Shown here: positions 1-11,113 of the stretch, piece after piece
Layout: each line of letters starts with the position of its first letter
Numbering within the stretch: the first letter of the stretch is position 1
Source: Whalleya microplaca
Lineage: Eukaryota; Ascomycota; Sordariomycetes; Xylariales; Xylariaceae
Direction: 5' to 3'
Assembly (NCBI GenBank): GCA_022497155.1
Contig: MU385727.1
Location: 124,001-188,000 of the forward strand
DNA: 64,000 bases
Notes under the pieces: model-generated
Databases searched by the model: none
What the model saw: the letters and a program-made list of their open reading frames with translations, nothing else
What the model was told of the DNA's origin: nothing
Program-made: the position numbers and the translations under genes

Positions 1-144
1 GTTGACCCTTTTGACGTGTATGGAATGATCAAGGGCAGAGATCAAACGACGCGTTTCTGGGATACCGATCCAATGGACAACCTCAAAACAGAGGCAAATG
101 CCGAGTTACCAGTGGCGGCAAGACGAGTAAACGAAACAGTGTGA
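1..144 (+). CDS. Partial CDS: 3' end of an unidentified gene entering from the left edge
   Basis: Frame 1 is open from the first base to a TGA at 142-144, giving about 47 residues with a protein-like composition (it contains FWDTDPMDNLK and ends RRVNETV). The next stretch loses coding character. I read it as the C-terminal end of a gene whose body lies upstream of the window. I do not recognise the family. A 47-codon open run can occur by chance, so this rests on residue composition and on the frame being open at the window edge. Confidence 0.35.
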   Translation, partial: VDPFDVYGMIKGRDQTTRFWDTDPMDNLKTEANAELPVAARRVNETV

Positions 145-3100
145 CCACAGAAAGCAGCTCAGGAACGGCTTCTTAGTAGGAAGCCACAACTGGCCTATCT
201 GTTTGTTGAAAAGAGAAGGAAGAGTGGCCATAGAGCAGTCTTCGATGGCGTTCTGCTCCTATCATTTGTTCTATTCCTACCGACATGGGGTAGGGCGACC
301 TCCATTCCTTGCTTGGATTACTCGAATCGCAGTACGTGACCCCGGTATGGCGTGGAAGACTGCTAGATAATAGACGGCGGGGACTAGCATAATGAGGATT
401 AGATTGCTGGATCCATTGGCCGGAGGAGCCGTACAGCGCAACATTTTCACGTGGGAGGTTGTACCCTGTTACGCGGTTTGTTTTGTTATGGATAGCCAAA
501 ATGGTGTCTTGTACTGTTGAATGTAATACCGTACTAACGGGCCTTAGCCTGTTGGATATCAGGTTTTAGGAAGATAGACCTCGTGAGGCCGTGATCTCAT
601 CTGCGAGTTGGATTTGCGCGTGCCAACAACCCTTCTTTTTACGATCACCGTGGGTATGAAACAGATGTGTGCCGCAAGCAAAGCATCTAAAGGAATCAAT
701 GGCTCCCCGCCGTCTGCGTGGTTCTTCCGGCCAAGCGACGGTTGACTAGCAGGATCCAATAACTTGCAAATATTTGCTGACCAGGGAATATTGTGGCATC
801 CGAGAGTCGGGAAGCCCACACTGCTATCGCTCCGGTCCCGAGATTTTTTACTAGTGGGAGTGATCTGGCAGTCATGAGGATCACCAACCCCTGTCATCCG
901 AATAACGGGCTTGCCTTGCTAACAGCGCCGCTCGAGTACTATTTCCAGTAGGAGGCTCCACGATGGCTGTCGGTGAGGCTCAAGGCACTTATGTAGCGGC
1001 TCACCTACGTACTACACGTAGTTTAGTTTCAACGTCGCGATCGAGTAAATCGCATAAATATATCATCAGTGATGGCTGATGAGGTTGAATGCGGCGTGGA
1101 ATACCTAGCTACAATATTGTCCATCCTTTCGAACAAGCTATATTTGGCGACGTGAAAAGTTCCTCGTTTACATATAAGCAAACCAGAGGGAATCAGCCAC
1201 GGCTTCTTCACATATCATAACATTATATACCTATTTCAAGCATATGTAGTTTCAGTTGCGATGATCAATAGTGTCTGTCGAAGGGCAACAAAAGCGCACA
1301 AAGTAGTACAGATTCAACGATGTTGAATTATATACTTACCTAGCGATGCATTGATGTTGCTTTGGTTTTATTATTGATATGCATACTGCAAAGATTGTTG
1401 TATGATTACATGTAATTGTATGTAACCTAGTGGGATGACAAGACGGGCTGGCTGGCTGGCAGCCGTAATAATACTACCTACTTGCAGTATATGTATGTAT
1501 GTATGTACTACTATGTATGTACGTAGCAGGTAAAGTAGTAAAGGCAGTTGGCAGCTGGGACGGGGCGGGGCTCCTAATGACTGTTGCTATTTCTGGAGCT
1601 TTCCCCAGTGCGGCGTGCCCCAGCCAGTCCAAACTCGCCTCGATATAGGTCGGATTCCTACTTATAAATGTCTTGAAAATCCGGTACCTACATACATCTG
1701 TTTTTGGCAGCTATTTGCGTGTGTGCACTTGTACATGGCCTGCGCTAGTATGCAAGTAGGATAGCGGCGCTGTCGTCCAATAGTTCGACGTGGTTCGTGC
1801 CGTTTACATGTGGTTTTCGTTTCTTCATTTCTCCTTTGTAAATTCCTATTTCGAACAGCCTGGATCGCGATATCTAGGTACGCAGTATTGGGATCCCACT
1901 CCCGAAAAATTGAAGCATCATCAATGCTTGTTGTACGTGTTCTTTTTTAGTTATCTGTCATGCCAGTGCTGACACCAGACTGCCACACGCCGTTGAGATC
2001 GACGGCTTGTCAGATCTCAGCCTCCAGTCAGATTCGACGCTATTAGATTTCATATATTGTCTCCAAGTTTGACATAGTGCCAAATAACGGGTAGAAGACG
2101 TCGTTTACAGCATATATCAAACACTTTGGAATATTCGTTCCACGTCTCCAAGTGACCGGCAAGGGTCTGATGAAGTTTTCATCCTACATACAAGCATACC
2201 AACAAAATATACATCCTCGACCGTCTTCTAACTGTATAGTCTGTACTGTGTGTTGTGTCTAGTTCTCATTTCGACATATAATTATTGATATTGCATGTGG
2301 TTCTGTGGTGATGAATCTTTCCTATACTAATAAGTATCAGTTGCTAGGGTTTAGACACAGCCACCAGGGATTACGATCCTTTACATCTACGTCTTCCGCA
2401 CCAAGGGACTACCCAACAAGGGTCATCCAGGCGGATCTTCCCTGGCCGTTTTCTCTCTGGCTTTGCTGAGGCGGAGTATTCAAGCCTTGGCATGGTTCTC
2501 CGTATATACGTACACTCTATGCTACGGAATCGGTGGCACAATGCACATCTGGGATAGGAGAACGTTACCTCTGGTACTCCAAAATGTACATGTGCTTGAC
2601 ACGGATACATAGTCGATCCCATCGAGTTTGGCATTTCACCTTGTCGTTGGGGCTTGCCGGGACTGCTCAATCAACGGGGTTCAAGCAAATCATTTTATCA
2701 TTCCGCCCCTCTCTCCTCTCATCAGACCTCTTTTCTATTCACCGACCTTCGACATCTGTCTTATTAATATGTAAACAACAACCAACACATCACGGCTAGA
2801 CCAACCTCCCAACTGCATCCGTCCAGTAACAAGGATAGGATTAACTCATCGTACATGTATCGAATTCTGCCTTAGCGCCAATCTAGTCAACAACACCACT
2901 TTGTGATCAATTTAAGTAGCCTCGAGATACCTCTAGCCGCTTAATCGACATACATAGTCTACTGTCCCTCGACGCTTACATAGTACATACATACTCCACT
3001 CAGCCTGCTGAGATCATCGCCTTCTTTGCTAGCCATTATCCTACGACAGGTATCTCCACCACCCTTCGGGAATACAGGTACCTTCGGCCGGCCGCAAGCG

Positions 3101-3273
3101 AGGCGCCGTTTTAGGAAGCTTCTGGACAGGCCCTTGGCGCAGTGTTAGCGGTTGACACCACCTTGCAGTAGGTGAATAGTGGCGGTGGTAGCCACCCCTC
3201 CTCCTTTATCAAGCTCTAGTCACCGCAGTCGGCCTGACTGGAGATTTCTACTTCTATCCCATCTCCCTGAGGA
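145..3273. other. Intergenic region, no supported gene
   Basis: About 3.1 kb without a convincing gene. Open frames on the minus strand at 173-499 and 559-897 reach 108-112 codons but match no family I know. Simple repeats of the ATGT type occur near 1490-1525. Around 2690-3060 the plus strand is pyrimidine-rich with many short C/T runs, as expected for the promoter and leader of the gene starting at 3274. Confidence 0.5.
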
Positions 3274-4368
3274 ATGTGGAGGACGGAACCTATCATGGAT
3301 CAACACCATCGAGACAAACCAATACAAGGCGAGAGCAACGGCCTCTCCAAACCGCAGATATTTGTTCAGCTCGCTTTCGGCGTTTCTTGGTCTCAGCGGC
3401 ATGCTCCACGAACGCATACGGTGACTTACGTGTCTCGTAACCTGAAGAGTGCCAGAGACGCTGGAAACTTCCCACGACAGGTTCCTGCACCTAATACCAA
3501 CTTTTTAACGGCCCCAGAGTCACGCCAGCATCGAAGTAAAAACCATTCAAGCCAGCCTCATCGTCACCAGCACCGCCATAATGAAAGTTCTCATGGGACA
3601 CCACGGCCGCGAGAGCATGGGCGATCTCGTGGCCAAGGGTCTGATACACCACGTGAGTATCTAAGCGTGCAGCCAAGGCGGGGATCAAGGAACGATGCTC
3701 GTGCGGCATCGCACGAACGAGGAAGGTCAGCGCCGCCGCCATTCAACGACAGCCCATGGGATGTTCACCAGGGTGCCGCACCGACAATGTATACACGCAG
3801 ACCGGAAGCAACCCGAGAGCCACCACATGTATGGAAAGACTTACCAACACCGCCCAGTCAATACAGGCTAGGTGAAGACGGGTTGCCGTGGTCTGCGTGG
3901 GCATGGCCAGCAGGCTCCGAGGGCGAGGAAGAGCTGCCCTACGAAAATAACCCAACTACGGTTCCTCTCTCTATGGAAAGGCGTCGGATTGAGGATCCTC
4001 AGCAGGCTCGAGAGTTGGAATCATTATCTACGGCTATGATGACGGTGGACAATGGCTTCGAAAATCAATGGTGGCATCAAGGCCCGCGAGAAACGATAGG
4101 CTGGTGGCCGAATCAGGAAGAGGAGGGACATTTCCAGGGCCGGGAGGAGGATATGGAGGAAGACGTCAGACCGATGAGCATGGCCGAAGCGATGCTGCTC
4201 TCTGCTGCAGAGCCCCCAGCATCCCCAGAGGAATTTAGCGAGGATCAGTCACGAAACCTGCATGCTCTTGTATCGCCGATGTCAACGACTGCTAGCCCGT
4301 CCCAGAGTTATAGACCTCTACACAGGTCATTAACAACCAGATCGGAAGAGCTATGGTTGGGAAGGTGA
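3274..4368 (+). CDS. Hypothetical disordered protein, 364 aa
   Basis: The ORF opens with ATG and runs 364 codons to a TGA. I do not recognise the family. The protein is low in hydrophobic segments, with no signal peptide or membrane helix. Residues about 80-150 are rich in His, Arg, Ser and Gln (HRHQHRHNESSHG). Residues 150-280 are rich in Pro, Trp and acidic residues (GLPWSAWAWP, WWHQGPRETIGWWPNQEEE). The C-terminus (LVSPMSTTASPSQSY, then RSLTTRSEELWLGR) has a short-linear-motif look. Most of it is probably intrinsically disordered. The next in-frame Met (MDQHHRDK) lies seven residues in and could be the true start, and an upstream spliced exon is possible. The frame is far longer than any competing one here, so it is probably a real gene of unknown function. 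Confidence 0.6.
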   Translation: MWRTEPIMDQHHRDKPIQGESNGLSKPQIFVQLAFGVSWSQRHAPRTHTVTYVSRNLKSARDAGNFPRQVPAPNTNFLTAPESRQHRSKNHSSQPHRHQHRHNESSHGTPRPREHGRSRGQGSDTPREYLSVQPRRGSRNDARAASHERGRSAPPPFNDSPWDVHQGAAPTMYTRRPEATREPPHVWKDLPTPPSQYRLGEDGLPWSAWAWPAGSEGEEELPYENNPTTVPLSMERRRIEDPQQARELESLSTAMMTVDNGFENQWWHQGPRETIGWWPNQEEEGHFQGREEDMEEDVRPMSMAEAMLLSAAEPPASPEEFSEDQSRNLHALVSPMSTTASPSQSYRPLHRSLTTRSEELWLGR

Positions 4369-7300
4369 AGGGGGAAAGGGGAAAAATATCACATGGCCTG
4401 CGAGCCACACGCATAAGATGGGTTATGGGGACCTCTTAATTGAGACAATTTACAAGAACTGATCTCGCCACACTAATGAGATACAGTGCTGGCAAACTTG
4501 GTGATCATTGGAGTGTGCGAGAAGGACAGAAGGACAAGTTGCAAATAGTATTTCAGCTTACGAGGCGCAAATAGCCGTCATTTTCCAACTAGCATTTTGC
4601 ATATTTTGGCGTTTGGATTTAGGTTTACACTTTTGGCATCACGGCACCGAGCGGAGGATATTCCCACAGAGATATGGTTTTGATTTGTTGGCATAATAGA
4701 ACCATTTGATAGAATCGAATGTGTTTGACACACTGGACTTTGATCGGTTATTTTCTAACCAACTATGATGATTGGATTTTTGCAGCATTTAGGCAGGAAT
4801 TTCTAAACCACTCCATATATGACATTGTATGATTATTTCTGCTGTTATGAAAATATTAAGTCTAAAATATCCTTGTCGTTGTCATCACTAACTCAGGCAA
4901 GGTTTCGAGGTACTTGTATCTATAACATTTACGGCAGGAATCGCTAGGTTACGAGTAGCAGGATATGTAAGTTTACAGCCAGATTCCATCTTCCCATTAT
5001 CATCTATAAGCAATAGTATTCGACTTCCCCTCGGTCACATGGCAAACAAATATTCGCAATTTCCCAAGTGCCAAGGTGCAGCACAGCCGAGTCGTCTCTC
5101 ATCATCGTGGCATATCATTCACCATATGCGCCGTTTCTACGCAGGATTATCATTGCCACTGAGCTCCTTTGTCGAAACATTAGTATGCATAGCAAAACAA
5201 TTTAGCCTATCGACCTGTCAAGCTCGTTATGCCTTCCTAGATAATTGAGCTGGGGTCGATCGAACCACAATTGTCTTTTCTTCCTATCCCCCGCAAGACA
5301 ACTTTGCCCTTTTAAGAAGGAGAAACGGGGGTGCTAAATGATCTTCGGTTCGTCCAGCCCCTGACCTTGGATCTTGAATTGACAGCAGAGGCTCGAGCGC
5401 CTTGCCGAGCCAGTCTGGCGGTAAATACGTTACTATCTATTCTGTACATAGAAGCATTTGAGATGAGCTCATTTTCTTCGGTGACATACCCTGCCTCTTT
5501 CCGTTACTCCCGCTGTGCTATATATAGCTACGCAATCTGATATATTTCAACGGGCAAAGGGCCCTAGAAGTGGTTCTTATTTCTTGAAGACTTCTGTGGG
5601 GACTATCAGGGTGAGAAACCTCCGTGGAGACAAGGCGAGAATTCTGATGCCAAGATCCCAGCTAGCCTACGAACTTGTGAATCGTCAACTCCATAATTAC
5701 CTCTCCGGTGAAAGGCGAGAAAGGGCTGATCACAAAATGCCACGAAATTTCTGGCGATTGGCAATTGGGTAGTTAGTGCCATTCATATCAGGTATTTCAT
5801 CCGCTGGCGTCATGGAAACGATCGACCCAGGGTTTCAGCACACCGACGAGTTCTCCTTTTAGTTTTCCTGAACGTCCATTGCTTGTGAGACGTTTCGATA
5901 GGAATTGCCCACGCAGCCCACGGTCCCTAGCTCGTAGATATGACAGTGACCTCGAATCCCGAAGTATTGATCATGTTCTGGGGTTGAAGAAAGGTATCTA
6001 TCTACATATCATGTTTTCTTTCCACTAAGTGATCCGCGAAGCTAGTGCCGTGCAGCGATGTGACGCTAGAACATTTGTAACGCTAGAAACATCTCAAAGC
6101 GCCTCTACTCTGAATCGTCCGGTCTGTTTCAAACAATCATCTGATGATGCTGATTGCTGCAGCTGTCATCATTGGTCAGTAAAGGTTCGTGGCTGTTTCA
6201 CGCGTGAACTTTCCTACACGTACGAACTTTATTAGACTTCATCACAGCTAGGTATAATTTTATTCCCGTGATATCCAGATTATACGCTAGGGATCTGCAA
6301 CTTCGCTGCCTCACCAAGGGTGCTATCCGAAAAAGCACCGATAACGATGCCGATTCGCCAATTCGCAATCCGGAATCAGGGGTCTTTTCGCTTATTGGAG
6401 TCTGCCAATGTGTAGTGTCGTCCAAGCATCGCGGATGGGGATTGATTTCGTAGAAGCCTTCGAGAACATTATGCATTGTAATTACTGGTTACTATCTACT
6501 AGGCTACCATTCTTATCCCCTGTCATCACATCCTACAATGGCGACACGGAGAGGCCTTAATTTGAACAGTAGTGTACGCATCCCGAGAACTGAATGCTGC
6601 AAGCTAAACGTTGTAGATCCCATCAACTTCATACCTATAAGCTAAATATAACGATTTGGAATAGACGTGGACGAGCTTCGAAACTCTGGCCAATGTGCCC
6701 TCCTGGCGCTGGGCACCGTCTGTTCGGTGCTCCGGCATCAACGCGAGCTCGAGAATGAAATTGCTGTGCCGCTCAGTGGACCGCATTCGCTTGTCTGTGC
6801 CGCCAGGTTGACCGTTGATAAAAGAACCCCGGCTGCGCCTGGGGCTGATAATCTCTCCAGATCCTGTGATGTAGCAACCGGCACGGCGCGAAACACCAGG
6901 ATACGTCGTGACCTGGCCGTCTTGTACAAGCATTGAGCCGCCTTGAAGCAGTCGACCAGGGAATCAGCAACTTCTCCTTCTTCGGCCACCGTGCCATGCA
7001 GGCTACGGTACGGTACTTGGTGAAGCCTATCTGTTGCGAGGCTCAGGACTACCAAGCGGCTTACAGGGCCGGAGCGAATCACGTCGAAGCAATGAAGGCT
7101 GTGCACCGCCATTTACCACCCACACGTCCACCACAGCTCGTTTCTTACCCGTGCTCTTACCAGTTCGGGCAAGTCGTGCCACAGATGCGTCTGCGTTCTG
7201 TTTCCATGCAAGTATTACGGTCTACAAATCTGTCATCAATGTTTCTATTTTTAAGTCTGTATAAGAGATCTACAGGAGATGCGGTTGCAACGCGATTGCT

Positions 7301-10300
7301 TATCACAACTGCAGGTGGGAAACATCAAGTGCTGTAACTAGGAGAGGCGTCCGTAACCCGGCCGAATTGTGACCTGGATCAATACTAAGGGACCTCCATC
7401 CAACTACGTAGTATCTTCATACCCACGTTGCTTTAGTCTGATGTAGACGTGGCCCAGCATAATACAAGCAACTGAGCCCCTTACTTAGAAAGTTCAGATG
7501 GCGACTGCACCGCTAAAACGTCTCAAGTTCAGATTATAGTAACAAAGTGCCTTTAGGCATATTGCGCATACACTGTAAAACACCCCGGATTTTGAGTGCC
7601 GCTCCGGCGGTACACCAAGTAACCTCAGGTAGTATCCACGCCACAGCATCAAGAATGCCTTCCAGTCTGCCTCGGCCCTTGAAGCTCGCACTGTCTTTCC
7701 CATCTCATGTTGCGGAGATTGCTACAGTTCCACCACTTCCGCGAGACGATAGGGGTGAGCACGCATTGCCATCGGACGAAGCTGGGCTTGATACGGATAT
7801 ACAGATATCCGACTACATCAGACAATATGAGGAGGCCGTGCAGCGCAAGATCATCGCTTCATGTCACCGCAAACATAACAAGGTGACATGACAACGCGGT
7901 GATAATATCGGAGAATTGCATATTGACCTAGAATCTTTCTGAAATCACACGCCAGTAAGCCTGTCTTCATGAGACTACATGTTAGCCACTGCAGTGCAGA
8001 CGAGCCCCTGAGACGCTAGTATATGGCGCCTCATCCGAATATGCGAGGCGTTATCAAGAGACCAAAAATAGTCTAACCTACGGGTGAAATCGGTTACCAA
8101 GTATGAAATTTAGCAAGTGTCAACTAGGCCCTCATAGTCTTCATCGGCTGTCCCGTAGGTACTCATGTATGAATTTGCTGCCAAGATAAAGCCGAGGCAA
8201 AAAAGGACATAAAGAAACTTAGTAGCAATATCATGATGATGGTGATCCTCTGGTTGTTTCCCCGGATGCTGACGAACTAGACCAGGGGTTCCAAGGAGTA
8301 TAATTCCAAGAGTTTATGACTCTATCAACCCTGTCAATCCCCGGACATCTATAATTCGAGCTGAAAAGGCAGGGGTAGTATCGGATAGTCACAATTCACG
8401 TCAAGATGGCCAGCCCCGAGGAAGGAGATTGCTGAAACGCACCAGGCAGACGATCTCAGCTCAAGCTACTTACTACATACAGCATATCACATAACCTGTC
8501 GATTCTGCATAGAGAAAGGAACGTCAATGCAAGTGACGCCTCCACCATCTATTCTGCCTCACCATTATCAACTTCAATTACGTACTTTCATAACTTCACT
8601 TCACACCCTGTGGAAGAAGCTCGTCTTGCCTAGATACCTTCCACCTCTTCAGCTTCCCATCCCCTGAATTTGACCGAGGCCGAACGACAAGCAGGCAATG
8701 ATCTCTCCCAAGGAAAGAGCGAGCAATAATCTTGACCGGCTGCTGGTTGCTGACAAGGGATGCTCATAGGATTGGCGGGCTCGTAAATATGTCGGCAGTA
8801 GACACGATGGCCCCCAATAACACCCACGATGCTTCTGTTTGATGATCCTCATATGCACGCATATGCCGAGAGATGGATTAGACAGGCGTTCCTGTGATTG
8901 GGCTGACACGGTATTGGTATGCAGGTCAACTGGTATATACAATCACATTCAAGAGAGCTCTGCAGAGTCCATAGGGTCACGTTATTAATAGGTATGCATA
9001 TGTGCTTTAACTCATTCGCTATTGTGCGGTTGTCGGCCGCTTCAGGGGTTCCCCTCAGCAGGTGCAAAACCGGCGGTAACGCTCTTGTGACATCGAGAGC
9101 CATTAAGCCAGACCGCCAATTTAGAAATTTCGTATATGTAAGCTCCAATAGCATGCTAACGCCAGCAGACTGACGATATGTATGGATAGCTCATATTGGT
9201 AAACCGGGGGGCGATGAGTGTCGAATGACATGTATTTACTCACCCGTCGATACAAGTGTCTCGATCGCCAGCATAATAGAGGAGGAAACGGTATGTAAGC
9301 GGCGACCAACTTTTCAGTATCGGTATATCTCGTACTGAAACTCTCATAGTACGTTGACTGCCAAACAGCTATCTAAGGTACCTACCCCATCTACTAACGT
9401 TTCGCGCCGTCTGTACACAGAACTACGTACAAAGTAAAGGAAGTATATGCACATTTCACCGTGTACCATACACAAGCAAACGGCCAGCCAGCATAAATCG
9501 ACGATCTTAAGCCTATCTGCTCCGCCAACAAGTCCTGGTACCTGCGAGACTCGCACCTGTACCTTTTCACGCCTACCCCTTACCCCTAAAGATTGCTCCT
9601 CGGACGAGTTCGAAAGTTCCTAGATCAAGGACTCGATTGAATACCTCCTCCTCTTCCAAGGCATATAAGCCGATCCTTCAATAGAAAGCTTCTATGATAG
9701 GCAGTACATCAGTATACCCTGGTATAAAGAACAGAGTCCCTACACCATGCAGGAGCACCCGTAAGAGCTGCTTATATTACCGTTATACTCAATAAGACAA
9801 AACGGCATCTAGGGCCTTCAAGATCTATCAGGATTCTGGGCATGATTGACACAAATCCCCATCAAATAAGCCATCAGCTGAATCTGGTCTGGCCGTAATA
9901 CTTGCCAAGAACCGGAAACTTACCTAAAATACTAAAGTATATATATATACCATGTCTTTGCTAACCAGGTCAACGCCGCTGAGCACATGTATGTCTATGC
10001 CAAAGCTCTGCTTTATCGTGGGCATTATGTATTACACGTCCGTCGGCCCGCCATCCTCTACACAAGCGCATACATACATAGCCTCAGCGATCGTCGATCC
10101 ATAGTCGACCGTCTCCATCCGCATCATAGCTATTTGTTTCTTTGGTTCACAGCAATTCGCGAAATCTACCAAAAACGTCGAATCTCACGACAAGGCATTC
10201 CATTGCCCACCTAGGAGGAAGAATGCAGTAACCTACTATAGTAGGCTAGCTCCTGACTGTACATACACCGCCACAGGCTAGCAAGCAAGCGATGGATTCA

Positions 10301-11113
10301 CACCAGATTCACCAGAGACAACAGATCGACCAACCAAGCACGCGACAAGATCGGTTGACTTATTTAGTTCGTTTCTTATTTAGTTGCCCTTTTCAGCAAA
10401 ATGGACATTTCATATTTCGTGTACGTCGTCTCAAATATAGCGCGCAAGCAACAAATAATAAGCCCACATGTAACCAGCAAAAAACCTGTGTGTAATCGCG
10501 AATCTCGTGTGTGTGCCCATGCTTTCTCTACCCACGCCAGCCCTGATGCGAAACCCTTCCCGATATGAGCCATATTTCCCGGCTCCCTCGCGTCCTACCC
10601 ACCCATGAGCCGAGCCAGCGTGGTTGTATAGTTTCCTAGAAGAAACGCCTCGACGCCTACGTTGAGAAGATAACGAAGTAAGTACTGCTTATGGCTGCTC
10701 ATGGCTGCTCATGGCCTCAGATAACCCTTTTCTCTCCCCACACTTCCTGTGTGCTACCCGGACATAGCATAGCCATCCCTTTCTCAACATTGACAAGTTT
10801 TCTCATCAAATGTCAAGGGCAGGAACCAGACATTGTTTTAGCATAATGAATAATCCGACGCCGCGTATATGCATAATACTCCATCCCTCTCAACATGACC
10901 CATCGAGGGCAGGTATCCCGTGTAGATTCCTCTCATGCCATCTATAGCACATGTGTATCAAATTTTGCAATAGAATGAAAAAAAAAGAAAACATGTAAAG
11001 AGACACAAGTACGAAAGGGGGTATAGTATCTCTGTCTCAATCATGATTCGATGGCGGAAAAAAGACAAATCAACAGACGATAAAGAGTAAATGTATGAGA
11101 TGCGAGAGTTCCA
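4369..11113. other. 6.7 kb gene-poor region
   Basis: No recognisable gene in 6.7 kb. The longest open frames (minus 6738-7112, plus 6933-7337, plus 7547-7891) overlap or sit in mixed-composition DNA and match no family I know. 6660-7340 is more GC-rich than its surroundings and could be the relic of a decayed gene. Short repeats are present, such as two copies of ATGGCTGCTC near 10690-10710 and a TA-alternating run near 9940-9950. I see no terminal repeats or transposase motifs. Confidence 0.5.

Noticed and set aside
3127..3195. tRNA-like A-box stretch (TTGGCGCAGTGTTAGCG) with a possible TGCA anticodon loop
   Set aside because: No T-loop GTTCGA box follows, the acceptor ends do not pair, and the stems are short; it is not a tRNA by eye.
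6738..7337. Overlapping minus (124 codons) and plus (134 codons) frames
   Set aside because: They oppose each other, neither has a recognised domain, and the plus frame starts with TTG; at most a decayed gene.
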